From assembly GCA_949987565.1 (NCBI GenBank), contig OX465111.1, positions 19,347,846-19,411,845 on the forward strand: DNA of 64,000 bases. Reading direction: 5' to 3'. Source of the stretch: Luidia sarsii (taxonomy: Eukaryota > Echinodermata > Asteroidea > Paxillosida > Luidiidae). The position numbers and the translations under genes were made by a program. Positions within the stretch are counted from its first letter, which is position 1, and every line of letters begins with the position of its first letter. The notes under the pieces are model-generated. The model worked only from the letters and a program-made list of their open reading frames with translations. It did not search any database and was not told where the DNA came from. Positions 1-8,125 of this stretch are shown in pieces.

Positions 1-31
1 TCGTAGCTCCACTTGAGGGTCATGTTGAGTC
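1..31 (-). CDS. NEU1: NEU1-A exon 6, first 31 bases only
   Basis: After the acceptor ATACAG at 37-32 the sequence GA CTC AAC ATG ACC CTC AAG TGG joins the last A of exon 5 to give [11 protein letters not shown]. This matches the RVNLTL-WS segment of NEU1 that carries the third catalytic arginine. The rest of the exon is beyond the left edge. Confidence 0.85.
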
Positions 32-3000
32 CTGTATGTGTGGTTGCAGACCAGCGCAGAGGAGTGATCATTACACAAACGCTACTACCACCAGAGATGG
101 TGATGTTGTCACGTCGGTGTTGACGTAGATGTTGTTCGCATTCTGCGGAAAAGTCTACGGTGACACCGCGTGAGTCAACTCTTTCGAGAACGAGTATGTG
201 GCTCTGATGAAAAGTTAGATGAGACTTAATAATAAAAGGTTGGCGTGGTGGAAGCACAGTGTGGGAAGTTGGCAGAGACATGATGTAAGTCATCTCATTC
301 GAGAAGGAGCGTGGCTCTGAAAAGAGCCAGTGAGTCAGTTAGATAAGACTTGATAAGACTCGACAAAATGCGCTAAATTTATATATTATGCGACCACCAA
401 ACCCACCGTAACTTACAATCTATCGCAATGCGATGAGCACAGAAACTACAATGTCTCGCAACTAACAATTGGTTTTCCATTTTGAGTTGAGTCACAGTGC
501 ATCGTAATGCTTTGTGAAATCCACCCCAATTGACCCAGGTAGTTTCTCATGGTGTCACCACAAACCTTTCACTTGTTGGTACTTCCACCATGCAAGCCCT
601 CGAATCTTGTTTGCAAACAATTAAAGGACACAAAAAACCTCCCCAAAACCCTCACTCACTTGCAACTTGGTTACTGGGATTGGAGAAGAAGAGAACGTCT
701 TGGTGGTAGAGCAGCCCGGCAGCACAGCTGGGCTCTACCAGGCCTCTGTCCACCGTCACGTTTGCCAGCGGGAACGTCTCGCCACCGTCGTAGCTCCGAG
801 CCACGATGCGACAGTGGCACTCGTAGTGCTTCGTATTGCGCATGTTTAGCATGAGGGAGCCGTCCGGCAATTCGGCCATCTTGAAAAAAAACCAAACACA
901 TCAATTGACTCAACCTAGTGAAGGTTGATTAAATCTCATGACTATATAGGGACTAGATTTCATGGAGCCACTCAAGATGTGCTTGTACACAGTGCATGAA
1001 AATCAAGCAAGTGTATTTTTATGCTATAATTGCACCTAGCATTTGAGTCCAAGTCAAACACAATCCCCATTCCTGTGAAGTGTGGTCGCCAGTCTTGCTT
1101 CAGCTAAGGAAGAACTTTCTTGGTTGATTAAACATTCAGGGGGAAGGAGGAGTAAGGAGGAGGAGGAGGAGGAGTGAAAGGAAGGGGACGGAGGGGGGGG
1201 GTGGAGGAGGAGAAGGAGGGAAGGAGTGGGGAGGATCAAGGAGGGGAGGAGTGATGAAGAGGAGGGGTAGGAGTAAGGGGGAGGAGGAGTAAGGGGGAGG
1301 AGGAGGAGTGAAGATAGAGGAGGGGAGAAGTGAGGAGGGGGAGGAGTGAGATAGAGGAGGGGAGAAGTGAGGAAGGGGGAGGAGTGAAGAGGAGGGGGTG
1401 TGGGGAGGATCAAGGGGGAGGAGTGAAGAGGAGGGGTAGGAGTAAGGAGGAGGAGGAGTAAGGGGAGGAGGAGGGGGAGGAGGAGGAGTGAAGATAGAGG
1501 AGGGGAGAAGTGAGGAGGGGGAGGAGTGAGATAGAGGAGGGGAGAAGTGAGGAGGGGGAAGGAGTGAAGAGGAGGGGGTGGGGAGGATCAAGGAGGGGAG
1601 GAGTGAAGAGGAGGGGTAGGAGTAAGGAGGGGGAGGAGTAAGGGGGAGGAGGAGTAAGGGGGAGGAGGGGGGGAGGAGGAGTGAAGATAGAGGAGGGGAG
1701 AAGTGAGGAGGGGGAGGAGTGAGATAGAGGAGGGGAGAAGTGAGGAGGGGGAAGGAGTGAAGAGGAGGGGGTGGAGAGGATCAAGGAGGGGAGGAGTGAA
1801 GAGGAGGGGTAGGAGTAAGGAGGGGGAGGAGTAAGGGGAGGAGGAGTAAGGGGGAGGAGGAGGGGGAGGAGGAGGAGTGAGATAGAGGAGGGGAGAAGTG
1901 AGGAGGGGAGGAGTGAAGAGGAGGGGGAGTGGGAGGATCAAGGGGGAGGAGTGAAGAGGAGGGGTAGGAGTAAGGAGGAGGAGGAGTAAGGGGAGGAGGA
2001 GGGGGAGGAGGAGGAGTGAAGATAGAGGAGGGGAGAAGTGAGGAGGGGGAGGAGTGAGATAGAGGAGGGGAGAAGTGAGGAGGGGGAAGGAGTGAAGAGG
2101 AGGGGGTGGGGAGGATCAAGGAGGGGAGGAGTGAAGAGGAGGGGTAGGAGTAAGGAGGGGGAGGAGTAAGGGGGAGGAGGAGTAAGGGGGAGGAGGGGGG
2201 GAGGAGGAGTGAAGATAGAGGAGGGGAGAAGTGAGGAGGGGGAGGAGTGAGATAGAGGAGGGGAGAAGTGAGGAGGGGGAAGGAGTGAAGAGGAGGGGGT
2301 GGAGAGGATCAAGGAGGGGAGGAGTGAAGAGGAGGGGTAGGAGTAAGGAGGGGGAGGAGTAAGGGGAGGAGGAGTAAGGGGGAGGAGGAGGGGGAGGAGG
2401 AGGAGTGAGATAGAGGAGGGGAGAAGTGAGGAGGGGAGGAGTGAAGAGGAGGGGGAGTGGGAGGATCAAGGGGGAGGAGTGAAGAGGAGGGGTAGGAGTA
2501 AGGAGGAGGAGGAGTAAGGGGAGGAGGAGGGGGAGGAGGAGGAGTGAAGATAGAGGAGGGGAGAAGTGAGGAGGGGGAGGAGTGAGATAGAGGAGGGGAG
2601 AAGTGAGGAGGGGAAGGAGTGAAGAGGAGGGGAAGTGGGGAGGTTCAAGGAGGGGAGGAGTGAAGAGGAGGGGTAGGAGTAAGGAGGGGGTGGAGTAAGG
2701 GGGAGGAGGAGTAAGGGGGAGGAGGGGGGAGGAGGAGTGAAGATAGAGGAGGGGAGAAGTGAGGAGGGGAGGAGTGAGGAGGGGGAAGGAGTGAAGAGGA
2801 GGGGGTGTGGGGAGGATCAAGGGGGAGGAGTGAAGAGGAGGGGTAGGAGTAAGGAGGAGGAGGAGTAAGGGGAGGAGGAGGGGGAGGAGGAGGAGTGAAG
2901 ATAGAGGAGGGGAGATGTGAGGAGGGGAAAGGAGTGAAGAGGAGGGGGCCGAGTGGGGAGGAGTGAGGAGGAGGGGGAGGATTGTGGCGGAGGGGGAGGC

Positions 3001-6000
3001 GGAGTGAGGATAAGTGAGGGAGGGGACATCCTCTCACTTCTTGCTAACTGCCAGTGGCAGAGCTGTCCGTCTCTGTGAGTGCTACAGATGAGAGCTACTC
3101 ACCGACTTATACCACGAGGATGCACTATCTGGATTCGGCCGTCTAATTACTCGATTGGCTCACCTGACTCTCACCCGGATGAAAGGTCCCGTTACTCAAG
3201 AGAGCCCCTCCCCATCGCCAGGTGGTACCGTGGTCGTCGCTCAGAAGACAGTAGACGCTTCCGTTGCCGTGACCGCAGGAGATGAGCCGCCCCTTGTTGG
3301 GCCCAAGCTTTTTCTGAGAGGCAGAGGGACAATAAGAAGAATCATGCCTTGTGGCTTATTCTACTTACAAATACAATTCAAAACTTGACGTCGATAGGGT
3401 GAGAATCATTGATTCCACCGTGCGAACCTTAAAATCTGAGAAAAAGTTTTCCTCATCATCTGAAAATCCTCGCCAACATTATTTGTCTTCTCTTTCCCCT
3501 CCTCTTCTTCCTCCCCTCTACCCCCTACCCTCCTCTTTCTCCTCATCTTTCCCTTCTCCTTATTCTCTTCTACCTCCTCTGCATCCTCCTCGACCTCTTC
3601 CTCCATTTCCTCTTTCTTCTCTACCTCCCCTTTCTATTCTTCTTCTCCTTCCTCTTTCTCATTCTGTCTCCCCTTTCTCCTCCTCCTCCAGTCCCCATCC
3701 TAGTCCTCTTCCTCCTCCTCTTTCTCCTCTTTCTCCTCCTCCTCTTTCTTCTCTTTCTCCTCCTCCCCTTCCCTTCCTAGTCCTCTGTCTTCTATGTTTC
3801 CTTTCTTTCTTTTCTCCTCCCCTCTTCCTCTTTTTTCTCCTCTTCTTTTTCCTCCTATTCCTCTTTCCCCTCCTCCGTCTTCCTCCTTCTTTTTTCTCTT
3901 TCTCCCCCTCTTCCCCGCCTCTTCTTCCTCTTCCTACCTGTATTCCAAATCCTGGCCCGGGAGCCATCAGCCGGTTACCCACTTGGTCGGTGAGATCGAT
4001 GGGCTTGGACCAGGTGATCCCATCATCAGTGCTCTTGACCAGCTTGGTGATGTCAGCATCGCACTTGTCGTGGTGGAAGCAGACGGAGAACATGATGAAG
4101 ATGATGCCTGCCTCATCGTCGACCAAGATGTTGCCGAGGTTCATGCCGTCGAAGATGGCGTACCCGTCGTCCAGGATGAACTGTGCCGGCTCCCATTTGT
4201 CTCCTGTGATTGCAATTTACCAAAGTTGAAAAAGCTGCATCGATCCACTCGCGGTGCAATCCCTGAGCTGCTGTAGCCAGGTTTACAACCAATTGGTTGA
4301 TTGGCTGAATGAATTAGGGGGTGTCTTCCCAGGAGATATACGCGTACAATTAATGGTTGAATTGCTTCTGACTGGTGTCCCCACCCTGGCAATTGACTAG
4401 TTGATTATTTGGGAAGGCCACCATGTAAGGGCTGGATAGCTCAGATGGTAAGAGCACTGGTGTGCCAAAGACTAGTTGACTATTAGGGAAGGCCGCCATC
4501 TAAGGGCTGGATAGCTCAGATGGTAAGAGCACTGGTGTGTCAAAGACTAGTTGACTATTAGGGAAGGCCACCATCTAAGGGCTGGATAGCTCAGATGGTA
4601 AGAGCACTGGTGTGTCAAAGACTAGTTGACTATTAGGGAAGGCCACCATCTAAGGGCTGGATAGCTCAGATGGTAAGAGCACTGGTGTGCCAAAGACTAG
4701 TTGACTATTAGGGAAGGCCACTATCTACGGGCTGGATAGCTCAGATGGTAAGAGCGCTGGTACGCAAAACCAGAGGTCTCGGGTTCAAATCCCAGTCCAG
4801 TCAAAGTTTTTTCTTTGCCATCTCTTTTAACTTTTAAAATTTGGTCTATAAGTTCAGGTCTACATGGTCTAGTAAATGGTTCTTCAGTGACTAGACCTTT
4901 TGCTCAGTGCCTCTTTACAAAATATGCAATTTGAGTAATGGATCCCTTTGTGCTCAAGCAGTCCTAGGAAATTGATCCCTGGTCAAGCTTGGACGGTTCC
5001 CGGGGAACTAACCGAGGGCGTCCCGAGACCTGCGGACGGCCAGGAACTTTGGGCCGGCGTCCTCTGAGGTGTACTTGCGGGCTTCGCTGGCGGCCAGGAG
5101 CCGACCGCCCGGGGTGTAGGTCAGCAGGGGGATGCGGTAGATGTTCACCTCTGCATCGCCTGACGTCCAGAGTGTCGTCTGGTTGTCAATGAACGGGTTG
5201 ACCTGAGGAGGTAGGTGGAGGAGGGTGGAGGAGGGAGGTGGAGGGAGGTGGAGGAGGCAGGTGGAGGGGGAGGTGGAGGAGGCAGATGGAGGAGGGATGT
5301 TTAGGAGGCAGGTGGAAGAGGCAGGTGGAGGGGGAGGTATAGGAGGCAGATGGAGGAGGGATCGATGTTTAGGAGGGAGGTTGAGGAGGCAGGTGGAAGA
5401 GGCAGGTGGAGGGGGAGGTGGAGAAGGCAGATGGAGGAGGGAGGTTGAGGAGGCAGGTGGATAGGGAGGTGGAGGAGGCAGATGGAGGAGGGATGTTTAG
5501 GAGGGAGGTTGAGGAGGCAGGTGGAAGAGGCAGGTGGAGGAGGTTGGTATGTGGAGGCAGGTACGTGGGGTAAGGATCGAGTTGGAGGAGGGAGGTGGAG
5601 GAGGGAGGTGGAGGAGGCAGGTGTAAGAGGGAGGTGGAAGAGGCAGGTGGGGTAAGGAGTTGGAGGAGGCAGATGGAGGAGGAAGGTGGAGGAGGACTTC
5701 TGTTAGTGGTCATCTAATTGGCTGAATCTTTCCAAGAGGTCCAGTTCCGTCACAAGAGGGCGTCCTATACTATCTTCAGTAGTTCGTGTAGAATTAGCCT
5801 TTTGTGCACAAGTTAGAGAAAATTAAATTGGGGTCAACAAAATTCCAGTTTCCCTCGAGAAACCCAAAGATATCTTTCTCCCATAATCTTTGGGAAAGAG
5901 TTCTATGAACAGACAACACATGACACCTCGACTACAATCCCTGGGTTTGTGGACATTTCACCGGCAGAGATAAAAACAAAAAAATGCCGGCATGAAACAA

Positions 6001-6450
6001 ACATGCATGTTTCCCGAAATTACCGCCTAAAATTCACTTTCCAGAAAAGTAACCACAGCTTCACATACCTGATATTGAGGTTAAATCTCTGGTGTACAAG
6101 ATACGTCAATTCAAACAAAGAAGTAGTGATTGTGCATTCTAAAGTTGTCAATAATAGTTAATACCCTTTTCGTTTTCCCGCTGACAACCGTGTCAAACTG
6201 TCATGTTTAGAAACAAACTAGGCCTACAAGAATCCAACCTGAGGACCGGAGTTGTTGTGGTGACCGTGACCCTCATCCTCCCGGCGGTCGCCGGGGTCCA
6301 ATCGCCGGGAGTATTGAGGGTAACGGTCCTTCAAGGACTTACTTTGGAAGATGGCACAGCCCCAATCTGACAGAAAAGTGTCAAACCACACCAAACAAGG
6401 ACCAATAACAGGCCGCTCCTCGCTTTACTGCACAGCAGTGGTGTCGCCAT
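1..6450 (-). CDS. NEU1: NEU1-A: lysosomal-type sialidase, 3' end cut by the window
   Basis: Exo-alpha-sialidase of the animal NEU1 family, which removes terminal sialic acids from glycoproteins and oligosaccharides, normally in the lysosome. Exons on the minus strand: 6450-6343, 5202-5013, 4203-3938, 3313-3164, 879-660 and 31-1 (partial). All junctions have AG acceptors and GT donors and keep frame. A 36-residue leader exon with a hydrophobic core gives a signal peptide. The YRIP arginine (R59) is followed by the EAR-K segment (E76) and D84. Four Asp boxes are expected; three are visible ([24 protein letters not shown]). E236 lies in GESQ, where NEU1 usually has ECQ. R252 is in LNMRN. The catalytic arginine of the last exon (R312) has its codon split across intron 5. 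The residues after the partial exon are outside the window. Family assignment is firm; lysosomal location is from family knowledge. It is the downstream member of a tandem pair with NEU1-B. Confidence 0.93.
32..659. repeat. NEU1-A intron 5: nested hairpin elements
   Basis: The 628-bp intron is nearly all mobile DNA. About 130-350 and 540-620 hold two halves of the CATGGTGTCACCRCAAACC hairpin family, with gagccac/gtggctc arms. Between them, about 355-535, lies a member of the family ending GCTTTGTGAAATCCACCCC with cgtaacttacgat cores. The arrangement suggests that the second family inserted into the first. Confidence 0.55.
660..879 (-). CDS. NEU1: NEU1-A exon 5, Asp box 3 and catalytic Arg
   Basis: A 220-bp exon from TCAAG|ATG to GCAA|GTGAGT. 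It encodes [13 protein letters not shown] with the second catalytic arginine, [16 protein letters not shown] with an Asp box, then [11 protein letters not shown] and DVLFFSNP. The exon opens with an in-frame ATG that is internal coding sequence, not a start. It ends in phase 1. Confidence 0.92.
1138..3030. repeat. 1.9 kb polypurine minisatellite (GGAGGA-rich) in NEU1-A intron 4
   Basis: The plus strand is almost pure purine, built from GGAGGAGTGAAGAGGAGGGG-type blocks; the NEU1-A transcript reads it as pyrimidine. The landmark gaggatcaagg recurs near 1411, 1588, 1781, 1938, 2116, 2309 and 2463, giving spacings of about 178, 193 and 156 that repeat as a set of about 528 bp. Such tracts can form triplex or R-loop structures. 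Long proline/serine/leucine reading frames here are by-products of the repeat. Confidence 0.9.
3164..3313 (-). CDS. NEU1: NEU1-A exon 4, Asp box 2 and catalytic Glu
   Basis: A 150-bp exon from CTCAG|AAA to CAG|GTGAGC, in phase 0 at both ends. It encodes [10 protein letters not shown], the Asp box SDDHGTTW and FHPGESQ. The glutamate is the one normally found in the NEU1 ECQ motif; here the next residue is Ser rather than Cys. The exon is flanked by intronic purine and pyrimidine tracts that are complementary in the transcript. Confidence 0.88.
3470..3935. repeat. Polypyrimidine tract in NEU1-A intron 3
   Basis: CTCCTCTTC/CCTCTTTCT-rich DNA on the plus strand, hence purine-rich in the NEU1-A transcript. 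It ends only a few bases from the exon 3 donor at 3937. Its strand bias is opposite to that of the intron 4 tract on the other side of exon 4. Confidence 0.85.
3938..4203 (-). CDS. NEU1: NEU1-A exon 3, Asp box 1
   Basis: A 266-bp exon from CACAG|GAG to CAG|GTAGGA, the same length as in NEU1-B. It encodes FILDDG, the [12 protein letters not shown] strand, [13 protein letters not shown] (Asp box) and [10 protein letters not shown], all aligning with the NEU1 middle region. The C-rich segment [11 protein letters not shown] matches the Cys spacing of NEU1. Confidence 0.9.
4260..4430 (+). mobile_element. Body of a tRNA-containing SINE-like element
   Basis: The segment runs from gctgctgtagcc through ggagatatacgcg, ttaatggttgaattgcttctga and ctagttgattatttgggaagg. 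The same modules occur on the minus strand at about 19140-19275, 26605-26760 and 52130-52230, always next to the tRNA-like module. This shows one composite repeat family of about 250 bp plus the tRNA-like part. Confidence 0.55.
4431..4803 (+). repeat. 75-bp tandem array of tRNA-like heads, 5 copies, last one full length
   Basis: The sequence gctggatagctcagatggta starts at 4431, 4506, 4581, 4656 and 4731, an exact 75-bp period. The first four units have only the D-arm half of a tRNA (box A, TAGCTCAGATGGTAAGAGC). The last unit (4730-4803) folds as a full cloverleaf: acceptor GGCTGGA/TCCAGTC, D stem GCTC/GAGC, anticodon stem CTGGT/ACCAG, and box B GGGTTCAAATCCC. The loop ACGCAAA would place GCA at the anticodon but has C where U33 is expected. 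A T-run follows at 4806. The array lies in NEU1-A intron 2, antisense to the gene. Confidence 0.85.
4804..5012. other. Rest of NEU1-A intron 2
   Basis: AT-rich DNA after the tRNA-like array up to the exon 2 donor. No further repeat or coding signal seen. Confidence 0.6.
5013..5202 (-). CDS. NEU1: NEU1-A exon 2, YRIP region
   Basis: A 190-bp exon from CTCAG|GTC to CTCG|GTTAGT. It encodes the first propeller blade with the Y-R-I-P arginine motif, then [19 protein letters not shown], which aligns with the AEAR and SDEG segments of NEU1. A sequon N-Q-T lies near its start. It ends in phase 1, so a glycine codon is split with exon 3. Confidence 0.9.
5205..5700. repeat. GGAGGT/GGAGGC minisatellite in NEU1-A intron 1
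   Basis: Degenerate repeats of GGAGGAGGCAGGTGGAAGA type, purine-rich on the plus strand. They begin immediately beyond the exon 2 acceptor, so the transcript has a long pyrimidine tract at this 3' splice site. The remainder of intron 1 (5701-6342) shows nothing notable. Confidence 0.85.
6343..6450 (-). CDS. NEU1: NEU1-A exon 1, signal peptide
   Basis: Thirty-six codons from the ATG at 6450-6448 to a donor AAA|GTAAGT. The product is a short basic N-terminus followed by a leucine/valine-rich core ([14 protein letters not shown]) and a small-residue region, a typical signal peptide. The start has a strong context (GAA before and G after ATG). The exon ends in phase 0, matching exon 2. Confidence 0.85.
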
Positions 6451-6457
6451 TTCGACT

Positions 6458-6529
6458 CATGATTTTTTTCTCTACTGCTAGCTGAGCGAGCAGCTTTTGA
6501 CCCGTCAATGTTGACCTTTACTCTTTATA
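6458..6529 (-). promoter_or_regulatory. NEU1-A core promoter candidate: TATA box, AGGTCA half sites, upstream ATG
   Basis: Reading the minus strand toward the gene: GTATAAAG (TATA, 6529-6523), then AGGTCA (6517-6512) and GGGTCA (6503-6498), which resemble nuclear-receptor half sites as a widely spaced direct repeat. An upstream ATG at 6460 is out of frame with the main start and opens an 11-codon frame ending inside exon 1. The TATA-to-ATG distance of about 75 bp suits a short leader. The motif reading is direct; promoter activity is inferred. Confidence 0.5.
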
Positions 6530-7432
6530 CACGCAAACTTTCGACCCCGGGCAAAGTTCCAAACGATTAAGAAAAAAGAACCCCGTGCGTAAACTATGAA
6601 CCTTGCATGCATTTGATTCCCCATACAATCTGCAGAAGGTCACGTCCAGGGCGACTGTGATTTTTGGCCTCAGAATTAAAAAAATAAAAATCCCAGAGAC
6701 CTATTACATACACCTGTACTACCTATACATAATATGAACAGGTTTTTTTATATTTTTTATTAAAGTGTGGCCACTCTGGGGTTTTTTCAAGATCGCCATC
6801 CTAACCTTTTCAAGAATTTCCAAGCCTATGCAATTCTTTGACATAACCATGCATGAACGAAATAAAACTCGAATTGAAAGAAAATGGAATTTCTCCTTCG
6901 AACATTGATTTTTTTTGGGGTAAATTGTAGTAGGAATTAAAACTTTTGGCCAATCACGCGTGAGCGATTCAATCTTCGATATTGTCCGCCATCTTGGATG
7001 CTACAACTTTTTGGGGCCGGGACTAGGTTAAAAGACATTCGTGAAATTTAGGACAGAAATTACGACAGGAAATTACGTAAGTAGCAAGGGGTGCATGACG
7101 AGATATTTTGAGTAAGAGATATAATTGATTACAATGTCTATACTATCACCATATCGCAGCTGAAGACAGTACAGAAAGTAAGAAAGAAAAGACGTCACAA
7201 TACTAACATTTTATTTCAGATCGGGAACATTCAATGGAATGAATTGCGACTTTTCCATTTAGTGACAGCTACAACTTACAAAGGTCAAATTAGAAAGACG
7301 TCTTATGCCTTAGTGAAATGATCTATAATTATGTTCGGCCACAATGTAATCTACAAAAAAAGTAGTACAAAAATATTGCCGAATGGCTTGAAATTAACAC
7401 AATGATAGAAAGACAATAGGGCTGATGTTCTG
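6530..7432. other. NEU1-A/NEU1-B intergenic DNA
   Basis: AT-rich, non-coding by inspection. No gene or clear repeat family seen before the hairpin elements that begin near 7433. Confidence 0.5.
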
Positions 7433-7541
7433 ATCCAAGCAGGACCTTTCTCAAAGACCCGAAAGTCTCATAATTACATAAATAATCTGTCTTTGAGAAA
7501 GGTCCTATTAGGATCGAAATGTCAGGCCCTCCTAATTTTTG
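7420..7541. mobile_element. Diverged family-1 hairpin element
   Basis: A weak copy of the hairpin family with arms gatccaagcaggacctttctc and gagaaaggtcctattaggatc around a short loop, ending in gtcaggccctcctaattttt. No clean flanking duplication was found. Confidence 0.6.
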
Positions 7542-7678
7542 AAGAAAAAAAATAATCATGTCGAACAAATAGAAAAAATTAAAGAAAAATTATCATCCAG
7601 AATAAAAAGTGCATCTAATACTAAAATTCTTTTATAAAGTCATAATTGTATCAAAATGTTCGAATAAATTTATTATCT

Positions 7679-7840
7679 GATATACAAAAATGTTGCAAAC
7701 TGCTTACTGACTAAAATTACCAAAATGCAAATCTTAAAATTTAGTGGGCCTGACGTTTCGATCCTAGCAGGACCTTTCTCGTCACTCTGCCTTTGAGAAA
7801 GGTCCTGCTATAATCGAAACGTCAGGCCCACTAAATTTTG
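7679..7840 (+). mobile_element. Family-1 hairpin retroposon with 13-bp target duplication
   Basis: The element starts gatatacaaaaatgttgcaa and ends with the hairpin arm gtcaggcccactaaattttg. It is flanked by AAATTTATTATCT at 7666-7678 and 7841-7853. The arms are cgatcctagcaggacctttctc-like and its complement. The 3' duplication supplies a candidate AATAAA (7849-7844, minus strand) 68 bp after the NEU1-B stop. Confidence 0.8.
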
Positions 7841-7843
7841 AAA

Positions 7844-7849
7844 TTTATT
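7844..7849 (-). terminator. Candidate NEU1-B polyadenylation signal AATAAA
   Basis: Minus-strand AATAAA about 68 nt after the NEU1-B stop at 7917. It lies within the target duplication of the adjacent retroposon, so an older copy of the same signal exists beyond the element. No cDNA evidence can be seen from sequence alone. Confidence 0.4.
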
Positions 7850-7916
7850 ATCTATTTCAGTATTGAGATGTAAAGTCCCTTTGGTATAATTATGCGAGGT
7901 GATTAAATCTCCATTG

Positions 7917-8125
7917 TCAGTTGTGTTCGTCGTACAAGCTGACGCGTACAAATTCCACGGACTCTGTGGACGATAAGAGGCCCTTCTCAAAGAGTATGAA
8001 GACGTAGGGAGAGGGTCCCGGATGTGCCGTCATTGTGCTGTACCCGCTGGCCTTGTCCCAGATCTGCAAGGCTCCGGCCCAGCTAGTCCCATTATCGTAG
8101 CTCCACTGTAAGGTGAGGTTAACTC
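7917..8125 (-). CDS. NEU1: NEU1-B exon 6, catalytic Arg, Tyr and C-terminus
   Basis: The exon starts after TCTAG at 8126 and completes AGA (R308), then [15 protein letters not shown] (Asp box 4), IWDKASGYS (Y336) and YVFILFEKG (E354), ending SLYDEHN and TGA at 7919-7917. This matches the NEU1 C-terminal region except for the last residues. Confidence 0.93.

Noticed and set aside
1136..3037. Pro/Ser/Leu-rich frames on the minus strand
   Set aside because: By-products of the purine minisatellite; the frames follow the repeat period.
4730..4803. Functional tRNA-Cys gene
   Set aside because: The GCA loop lacks U33, and the sequence is the end unit of a SINE array; related copies differ in anticodon.
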